Shown piece after piece: positions 1 to 4,852 of a stretch of DNA of 5,774 nt (positions are counted from its first letter, which is position 1; every line of letters begins with the position of its first letter). The notes beneath the pieces were generated by a model. It did no database searches, was not told the origin of the DNA, and saw nothing but the letters and a program-made list of their open reading frames with translations. Origin of the DNA: Campylobacterota bacterium (GTDB lineage: Bacteria > Campylobacterota > Campylobacteria > Campylobacterales > Sulfurovaceae). The stretch lies in assembly GCA_003646525.1 (NCBI GenBank), contig QMKU01000097.1, forward strand, positions 1 to 5,774, read 5' to 3'. Both the position numbers and the translations under genes were made by a program.

Positions 1-21
1 CACTTTAAACTTATTGGATTT

Positions 22-81
22 TGTAGGTGTGACCGTGTCACACGAGCAGATCATCACTTGTGCGACATGGTCGCACCTACA
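22..81. repeat. REPIN-like inverted pair of REP hairpins
   Basis: Two 22-bp arms (22-43 and 60-81) are inverted copies of each other, with 19 of 22 positions matching, separated by a 16-bp spacer. Each arm is itself a hairpin: GTGTGAC-CGT-GTCACAC at 27-43 and GTGCGAC-ATG-GTCGCAC at 60-76. Two of the three differences are a compensated base pair (T30-A40 against C63-G73) and the third is in the loop, so the stem is conserved. Both arms carry GTAG at the outer foot of the hairpin (23-26 and, on the minus strand, 77-80). A GTAG or GGAG tetranucleotide beside a short hairpin is the known signature of REP elements mobilised by REP-associated tyrosine transposases (TnpA_REP, RAYT). No such transposase is in the window. 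Whether the element is repeated elsewhere in the genome cannot be seen here. Confidence 0.7.
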
Positions 82-157
82 CATTGTAAACTATCTTTTA
101 TTAAATATGAAGGATGCCTAACCTTTTCAGTAAGGAGGTAGTGTTCTTCTTTTTTTT

Positions 158-252
158 TGAGTGGATGTCTTATCATATAAGTAAAAATCATACTTAGACA
201 TCAAAGTGATTTTTGTTGATCTGGAGAGCCAAGGATATTTTACATCCACTCA
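158..252. repeat. Overlapping, mutually exclusive inverted repeats
   Basis: A perfect 11-bp inverted repeat, TGAGTGGATGT (158-168) and ACATCCACTCA (242-252), encloses an 8-bp repeat AAAAATCA (183-190) and TGATTTTT (207-214). A second pairing, GATGTCT (164-170) with AGACATC (196-202), uses part of the left outer arm, so the two folds cannot form together. A further ACATCCA copy occurs at 302-308. The T run at 150-158 lies outside the left arm and on the wrong side for an intrinsic terminator in either direction. The role is unknown. It could be an RNA fold in the operon's 3' tail or a remnant of a mobile or regulatory element. Confidence 0.45.
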
Positions 253-259
253 TACTCGT

Positions 260-281
260 AAAATCATCATAAAAATGATAA
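260..281 (-). terminator. Weak candidate terminator of the leftward operon
   Basis: Read on the minus strand, about 40 bp past the stop codon of the last operon gene, there is a 7-bp stem TTATCAT / ATGATGA (one G-U pair) around a TTTT loop, followed by TTTTAC. The stem is AT-rich and the T tail is only four long, so it is far below a strong intrinsic terminator. It is simply the best candidate in the interval. Confidence 0.3.
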
Positions 282-321
282 CTTAATCATCCTGATCATA
301 CACATCCAAGGGAGTGCTCTT

Positions 322-612
322 CTATTTGGTTCTATCTTCTACTCCTTTTGATATATTGCTCTGGAGAGGTTTTTTTGATATATTGCTCTGGAGAGGTTTT
401 TTTTGTTTTTGGGTTTGAGTTGCAGGCTGAGCTGACAAAAATCCACCAGGAGGTCCCTCTGGTCCTCCAGTGCTATCAGATATGGCACTTATAGGTTTTG
501 CCAATTGTCCCAATGCTATCAATACGGGTGCAGAGTAGCCAACTTTTTTGATAAAAATACGCCGTGTGATAGTAGGTTCTGCTTCACTATGCTTATTGTT
601 ACTATTTTTCAT
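322..612 (-). CDS. Small protein with twin-arginine (Tat) signal
   Basis: This 96-aa protein has a charged N-terminal region and a Tat motif, T16-R17-R18-I-F-I-K-K. A moderately hydrophobic core, YSAPVLIALGQLA, follows, with a plausible cleavage after ISA at residue 43. That predicts Tat-dependent export of a folded peptide or a cofactor- or partner-bound one. The mature part is about 53 residues, with a Gly/Pro-rich segment (49-57), a Gln/Lys-rich stretch and two exact tandem copies of KKPLQSNIS (71-79 and 80-88). No enzymatic domain is visible. The start ATG lies inside the end of the DUF4214 gene (11-bp overlap, ATGAAAAATAG) and only a poor GGA precedes it, so translation is probably coupled to the upstream gene. 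It is last in the three-gene operon. The Tat signal is well supported; the function of the mature peptide is unknown. Confidence 0.75.
   Translation of the reverse strand: MKNSNNKHSEAEPTITRRIFIKKVGYSAPVLIALGQLAKPISAISDSTGGPEGPPGGFLSAQPATQTQKQKKPLQSNISKKPLQSNISKGVEDRTK
346..403 (-). repeat. 27-bp in-frame tandem duplication
   Basis: A 27-bp unit occurs as two exact consecutive copies (346-372 and 373-399), with the period continuing to 403. It encodes the doubled KKPLQSNIS in the C-terminus of the Tat-signal protein. Because 27 is a multiple of three, copy-number change would keep the reading frame. Exact DNA identity, including third codon positions, points to a recent duplication by slippage or unequal recombination. 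An 8-T run (397-404) at one edge may favour slippage. Confidence 0.9.
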
Positions 613-1870
613 TACTATAGTCCGAATCTATCATAGGTGGCTTACTTAGATCAAATAACTCTAAGTTTTTTTGCTTCATTATCTTTGCGTCTTTCTGAAG
701 TGCTCTTGCTTGGAGTGTAGACAACTTACTCTCTTTTGTTGATGTGGTTACCTGAGTCGTCTGAACTACCCACTCAAAGTTACGCTCTTTTTGACCACTC
801 ATATTGAAGGTATAAATCTGCACTTTACCATTAACAAGAGCAGGAATCTCTACTCCATTACTAGAATCCACCAACTTCATCTGTTTGATAAGAGGATTGG
901 TTATGGATTGATTTTCATTGTATCGTGTGCGGTTTTGCTGGTCTATATAAGGATCCAAGAGATACAACCCGCGCCAAGTCAAAAGAATAGTGGCACCACT
1001 ATCATTTGTCTTTACCGTAAATCTCCAACGATCTTCTGACTCTGGACTGTAAGCGCGGAAATTTACTTTATAATTACCAGCTGCCACTCCATCTGGATCA
1101 ACAAAAACAATATCAATATAAGTTCCACCAAAAGGAGGATTGAGTGCTTTTAGTGTATATCTACTAACAACATCATCTCCCTCCAGCTCTCCTAGCTGTG
1201 TACTCTCTGTTTTCATTCCTCTGACAGGGTCCTCTGCTATGAGTCTGATATACCAGTTTGATGGTTTAGGTTCAGGTGTTGGAGAGTATGGTCTATCTGA
1301 AGTATTGGCAGGATTGGGAGGACTAGGGGGATGTGGTTTTGGTCGCAAGTCATACTTGAAAAGTGCCTCATCCACACTAAGAGGATCTGCTGTAATACCA
1401 CTCATGATGTCTCTAGCATCATCTATATCATTCATCCCTGCGTTGGCAAAAGCCAATCCTACTAAAGTTTTATTCTCCAAAATAACTGCATCATCTCCTA
1501 ATGCACCATTGATGACCGCCAAGATAAATACATCTCTGGAGATTGAACCAGAATCAAGCTCCATCAGCCAATATGCCCCTCCTTTTTTATCACCTAAACG
1601 CTTAAATAGATTTTGATATACTGCCTCTATAAACTCTTTATTGCTATGCCCTTCTGGATATAGTGCCTTAGTCTCTTTTTGGTCAAAAAAGCTCTGAGCT
1701 ATCTCCTCTAGTGTAAGTCCAGAATTCTTGAGCCAATACCCTAAACCATCTGCATCAGGTGCCCGATCAAAAGTAGCAATATAGAGCTTGGCAACACTCT
1801 CTTCATCAGATACTGTTGCATGAAGGGAGACAGCAAAAAATAGTATCAATATTATAAGTTTTTTTAACAT
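602..1870 (-). CDS. Secreted DUF4214-domain protein
   Basis: This 422-aa protein begins with a Sec signal peptide (MLKKLIILILFFAVSLHA, likely cleaved after A18). Residues 26-123 match the DUF4214 pattern as two related halves: LYIATFDRAPDADGLGYWL near 29-47 and VYQNLFKRLGDKKGGAYWL near 84-102. DUF4214 occurs in secreted and surface-associated bacterial proteins; its biochemical role is not established. Residues 177-204 form a proline-rich linker. Residues 205-370 resemble a beta-sandwich module (WYIRL start, conserved LG, PP, YKVNFR, WRFTVKTN, ILLTW) seen in exported proteins, which I cannot name. The tail (371-422) is hydrophilic and Lys/Gln/Thr-rich, without an anchor. The ATG has an AAAGGAG site 5 bp upstream that overlaps the previous stop codon, and the 3' end overlaps the Tat-protein gene. 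A structural or adhesive extracellular role is an inference. Confidence 0.85.
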   Translation of the reverse strand: MLKKLIILILFFAVSLHATVSDEESVAKLYIATFDRAPDADGLGYWLKNSGLTLEEIAQSFFDQKETKALYPEGHSNKEFIEAVYQNLFKRLGDKKGGAYWLMELDSGSISRDVFILAVINGALGDDAVILENKTLVGLAFANAGMNDIDDARDIMSGITADPLSVDEALFKYDLRPKPHPPSPPNPANTSDRPYSPTPEPKPSNWYIRLIAEDPVRGMKTESTQLGELEGDDVVSRYTLKALNPPFGGTYIDIVFVDPDGVAAGNYKVNFRAYSPESEDRWRFTVKTNDSGATILLTWRGLYLLDPYIDQQNRTRYNENQSITNPLIKQMKLVDSSNGVEIPALVNGKVQIYTFNMSGQKERNFEWVVQTTQVTTSTKESKLSTLQARALQKDAKIMKQKNLELFDLSKPPMIDSDYSNEK

Positions 1871-1875
1871 TTCAA

Positions 1876-1883
1876 CTCCTTTA
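1876..1883 (-). promoter_or_regulatory. Ribosome binding site overlapping upstream stop
   Basis: TAAAGGAG on the minus strand combines the TAA stop of the P-domain gene with a near-consensus Shine-Dalgarno, 5 bp from the ATG of the DUF4214 gene. This arrangement favours ribosome re-initiation and supports a shared transcript and a linked expression ratio. Confidence 0.85.
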
Positions 1884-3776
1884 CTCTTGAGGTATCAACA
1901 GTTTGACTGTTTTGTTTTTTGTAGGACCATGGAGTTCAACCCAAAAACCCTTGAAAGGTACCAGCTTGCACTCACCTGGAGTAGTGTCATCACATGTGAT
2001 ATAAGAGTTACTCCTGTCTGTTCCTGTACCGTTGTAGAGCCATATCTGCTTACTAGCATACCCCGCGGTATCAGCTTGGCTAGGAGTATAGGCTGTTCCA
2101 TCTATGAGAAACCTGCAATCAGCCCAATTAATAGGAACCCTCACTCCTATAAAACCACTCATATTATAACGATATGGACCCGTACCATCATTTCCATCTA
2201 CAGCAAAATCATGTGTAACAGACCTCAAATCTATCTCAACACAAGCACTCGCTGTACAAGCAGTGCTTGTCGAATCATAATCAACGGTCGGTGCACCATC
2301 TATGTACCACTCGCTATTGAGCTTGCTTCCTAGCCAGTAACCCTGCCCAAACTCCAGAGAATCACTCAACCCCAATGATAGATAACCACTACTGTTGTCA
2401 GTAGAGCTATATGTTCGTTTGTATACTACCCAGTCCGTGCCGATAGTTCCATTCATATCATCACCAAATATATCATCTACACTCAATGGCGTAGTCCGAC
2501 TATCTGCTGGGACACCTACTAGATCCCAAGTGTTGGCGGATATCGAAGATCCATTGCATGACTTGCACACTCTAGTAGTTCCATCATAGTTGAGACCACT
2601 ATTTTCATTATTATATATATCACTGATTTCACTTGTACTCAAAGCGCGATGCCAAATCTTTACTTCATCGAGATTTCCTTGCCATCTATCATCAATATCA
2701 CTTCCTGAGATATCATCTCCTATCGAGACTGCAAGTGCTCCTGGTGAATAGCTGCTTTGTGTTTCGGTATCAGCAAGTACTCCATTTTTATATATACGAA
2801 TAGTACTACCATCATAAGTTCCTACGATATGTGTCCAAGTATCATCTGACAATATTGCTCGTGCATAGGTATTATAATGCCCAACAAAAAAATCAATATT
2901 TGAGCTTGAATTTTGTCTATGCTCCAATCCCCACCCATCAGTCCAGCTATCATCACCAACTTTGATAACTGCTGCCATCCATTTGCTGTCACCATGTCGA
3001 TAGACCCAAGCAGAGACACTAAATGGTTCATCCTCTCCTATATCCATCTCTGTTGCTGTGCTATTAGGGTAGTAGACAGCATCACTCTTGCTCTGGTCGT
3101 TATAGGTATTTATAAAGTCACCTCCACGACAAATCTTATAAATTGATGAGATATTGTTGGCTTTGTTGCGAGATTGTGCATCTAGTCCATTGCCTGAACT
3201 ATCTTTGACATCATCTGTCACACCATTCGCACCACCCAGCCAATAGCACTCATCCATCCGAAAGTCAACTTGCAAACCACTCTCTATAGGTGGTGGAGGT
3301 GATCCATAGATATGTAGTATAGCATAGTTATATTCCCCCTCATCTTGCCTATAATCATCACAAATATGAAGTGTCCATAGACCATACGCATCTTCACTAT
3401 CAAATAGACTTAGAGGTGATTCTGGTCTGCGTTCAACCATAATTGTATGAGTGTTGGTGTCATTAACGATAGACATAGCTGCAGAGTCATTGAACTCTAC
3501 ATATAGATTGTCGGCACTACCACCATTGTCACTATTCAAATCAACTGAAGTACCATGTGGAGAAATCAAACTGACATATAAGTCATCTCTATATGTATGA
3601 TCGATATTTACCTCTATTATGATATCTGTTATAATTATCGATGATGTCATATCAAATGTTTTATCGATACATTTACGATCTTTTATCTTTTCAGAATCAT
3701 AATTTGATATCGTTGCCACTCCTGCAAATACCTGTATACCAAAAATATATAGTATAATAATGATAAATCTGCCCAT
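1881..3776 (-). CDS. Secreted P-domain / LamG-like multidomain protein
   Basis: This 631-aa protein has a Sec signal peptide (1-18, cleavage after VFA). Residues about 22-158 form a proprotein-convertase P (P/Homo B) domain, with DDLYVSLISPHGTSVDL (64-80), NGGSADN (84-90) and WTLHICD (134-140). After a PPPP spacer, residues 166-395 look like a LamG/concanavalin jellyroll, ending in the typical LDEVKIWHRALSTSEISDIYN (369-389). Residues 404-631 carry a CKSC pair and an unnamed module: WDLVGVPADS (417-426), VDDIFGD, FGQGYWLGSKL and a late FKGFWVEL (608-615). P domains normally follow a subtilase catalytic domain, but none is present, so this is not a protease by itself. A carbohydrate- or protein-binding extracellular role is inferred. 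The ATG has AAGGA 7 bp upstream and follows a good extended -10 box. First gene of the operon; no membrane anchor or sorting signal was recognised. Confidence 0.85.
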   Translation of the reverse strand: MGRFIIIILYIFGIQVFAGVATISNYDSEKIKDRKCIDKTFDMTSSIIITDIIIEVNIDHTYRDDLYVSLISPHGTSVDLNSDNGGSADNLYVEFNDSAAMSIVNDTNTHTIMVERRPESPLSLFDSEDAYGLWTLHICDDYRQDEGEYNYAILHIYGSPPPPIESGLQVDFRMDECYWLGGANGVTDDVKDSSGNGLDAQSRNKANNISSIYKICRGGDFINTYNDQSKSDAVYYPNSTATEMDIGEDEPFSVSAWVYRHGDSKWMAAVIKVGDDSWTDGWGLEHRQNSSSNIDFFVGHYNTYARAILSDDTWTHIVGTYDGSTIRIYKNGVLADTETQSSYSPGALAVSIGDDISGSDIDDRWQGNLDEVKIWHRALSTSEISDIYNNENSGLNYDGTTRVCKSCNGSSISANTWDLVGVPADSRTTPLSVDDIFGDDMNGTIGTDWVVYKRTYSSTDNSSGYLSLGLSDSLEFGQGYWLGSKLNSEWYIDGAPTVDYDSTSTACTASACVEIDLRSVTHDFAVDGNDGTGPYRYNMSGFIGVRVPINWADCRFLIDGTAYTPSQADTAGYASKQIWLYNGTGTDRSNSYITCDDTTPGECKLVPFKGFWVELHGPTKNKTVKLLIPQE

Positions 3777-3826
3777 TCTATCTTCCTTTCAACATTTAAT
3801 AAATTAACTCCTCCACTCCTATACAT

Positions 3827-3835
3827 ATTATACCA
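3827..3835 (-). promoter_or_regulatory. Extended -10 promoter of the secreted-protein operon
   Basis: The minus strand reads TGG-TATAAT, a perfect extended -10 element, in the 71-bp gap between the mltG stop and the P-domain gene. Transcription would start near 3820, giving a leader of roughly 43 bases. No convincing -35 is present, but the upstream DNA is T-rich, as is usual for vegetative promoters in Campylobacterota. It would let the three secreted-protein genes be transcribed independently of mltG. Confidence 0.65.
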
Positions 3836-3847
3836 CATAAAATCTAC

Positions 3848-4852
3848 TTAAAATAAATTTTCTTCTAGTATCACCTTATATTTTTTTTGTTCTTTTGCGT
3901 GTGCCTTTACTTTTTTGATATTATCCCTATGTTTTTTGAATGAGGTGCTGAAGTCGTGAGTTCCCTGACTATTTTTCATAAAGTAGAGATAGTTGGTTTT
4001 GGCAGGTTTGAGTGCAGCCTTGATAGCAGGAAATGAGACAGCGCAGATAGGATAGGGTGGTAATCCTTTGTGTTTATAAGTATTGAAATGGCTTTTGTCA
4101 TTGCGTATCCTCTCTGGAGTGATCTTGATATGAGAGTATTTCCCATAGTTGAGAGTACCATCCATTTGTAGTGCCATTTTTTTTCTCAGCCTATTGTATA
4201 TGACAGATGAAACGATAGGCATCTCTTTTGTATCGGCAGCCTCTTTTTGGATGATGGATGCGATAGTTAGTAGGCGGTTCCAATTTTTTTTGTCATAAGT
4301 ACCATAGATCTTTTCGCAAAGTTTAAGATATTTCCTCTCTGTATGAGCAGTGAGGAAAAGTATAAAGTCTTTTTCCTCTATTCCTAAAGGAATATAATAA
4401 GTATCTGCATAGATGCCTGCTTCTCTATAGTAACTATATAGATCGTAATAGTGCTCCAACTCAACATCATTGAGTTTCAGCTTATTTGCGATATTTTGAA
4501 GAAAAATATCAGTGGTTTCACCTGGTATTAGGGTTACTTCCACCATATGTGCCTTGGCAGTAACCAGTTTGTATAAAAAATCAATACGATTAATTACTGT
4601 CTGACCAATAGATATCCAGCCTGACTGCGGACTTCCCAAAAGAACCAAAAGATAGGTATCAATAGTTGTCAGCGCATACCCCTTTTTGGAGAGCTGTGTT
4701 ATAATACTGCTAGTAGTGCCCTGAGGTACAAAAAGTATAGAAGTTGTCTTGATGGGTATGCTTACATAGAAGATGAAAGAGATCAAAATGACAAGAAGAA
4801 TATTTGTTGCCCATTCTGTGATACGAAATATTCTTTTTATTTTTGCTGTCAT
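3848..4852 (-). CDS. mltG: Endolytic murein transglycosylase MltG
   Basis: MltG (YceG family) is an inner-membrane lytic transglycosylase that cuts nascent peptidoglycan glycan strands and is thought to set their length. With the chosen start the protein is 334 aa, near the usual 340. It has one N-terminal membrane helix (about 16-35), an N-terminal periplasmic region containing VTLIPGETTDIF and DTYYIP, and the catalytic domain. The latter shows ASIIQKEA with the catalytic glutamate retained (E204, matching E. coli E218), YNRL, LQMDGTLNYG, FNTY, GLPPYPI and a C-terminal THDF. The position before the QKE lysine is Gln rather than the Glu of E. coli. I prefer ATG at 4852 because AAAGAG lies 8 bp upstream; a TTG at 4897 would add 15 residues with poor support. 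The 5' end overlaps the opposite-strand AsmA-like gene by 65 bp. Confidence 0.93.
   Translation of the reverse strand: MTAKIKRIFRITEWATNILLVILISFIFYVSIPIKTTSILFVPQGTTSSIITQLSKKGYALTTIDTYLLVLLGSPQSGWISIGQTVINRIDFLYKLVTAKAHMVEVTLIPGETTDIFLQNIANKLKLNDVELEHYYDLYSYYREAGIYADTYYIPLGIEEKDFILFLTAHTERKYLKLCEKIYGTYDKKNWNRLLTIASIIQKEAADTKEMPIVSSVIYNRLRKKMALQMDGTLNYGKYSHIKITPERIRNDKSHFNTYKHKGLPPYPICAVSFPAIKAALKPAKTNYLYFMKNSQGTHDFSTSFKKHRDNIKKVKAHAKEQKKYKVILEENLF
4697..4705 (+). promoter_or_regulatory. Candidate extended -10 promoter for AsmA-like gene
   Basis: TGT-TATAAT on the plus strand, inside the mltG coding region, is a perfect extended -10 box. Transcription would begin around 4712, about 75 bases before the ATG of the AsmA-like gene. 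No clear -35 is visible. Chance occurrence in AT-rich coding DNA remains possible. Confidence 0.45.
4776..4781 (+). promoter_or_regulatory. Ribosome binding site choosing the AsmA-like start
   Basis: AAAGAG lies 6 bp before the ATG at 4788. An alternative in-frame ATG at 4773 has no room for a spaced site, and a GTG at 4818 has none near it. The start at 4788 is therefore preferred and places a full membrane anchor on the protein. Confidence 0.55.

Larger units (their letters stand above)
1..321. other. Gene-free interval with structured repeats
   Basis: No convincing coding region is seen on either strand in this stretch. It contains a pair of inverted REP-like hairpins, a set of overlapping inverted repeats and a weak hairpin downstream of the leftward operon, each listed separately. 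A consensus Shine-Dalgarno-like string, TAAGGAGG, sits at 131-138 on the plus strand, but only an 18-codon frame beginning GTG at 141 follows, with unworkable spacing, so no gene is called. A run of nine T lies at 150-158. Confidence 0.7.

Noticed and set aside
22..81. Two-unit CRISPR array
   Set aside because: The arms are inverted rather than direct repeats, there are only two, and the spacing is 16 bp.
131..196. Consensus TAAGGAGG followed by a short frame starting GTG at 141
   Set aside because: Only two bases separate the site from the GTG, the product would be 18 residues including a Phe run, and no better start follows at a usable distance.
150..252. Intrinsic terminator made by the 11-bp inverted repeat and T run
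   Set aside because: The T run lies before the stem on the plus strand and becomes an A run after it on the minus strand, so neither direction gives stem followed by U tract.
1140..1616. 158-codon plus-strand open frame
   Set aside because: It lies entirely antisense to the DUF4214 gene, much of it mirroring the proline-rich linker, with no signal, domain or credible ribosome site.
1887..2333. 148-codon plus-strand open frame
   Set aside because: It is antisense to the C-terminal module of the P-domain protein. The opposite frame has a signal peptide, domains and operon structure, while this one has low-complexity Cys/Ser/Ile composition.
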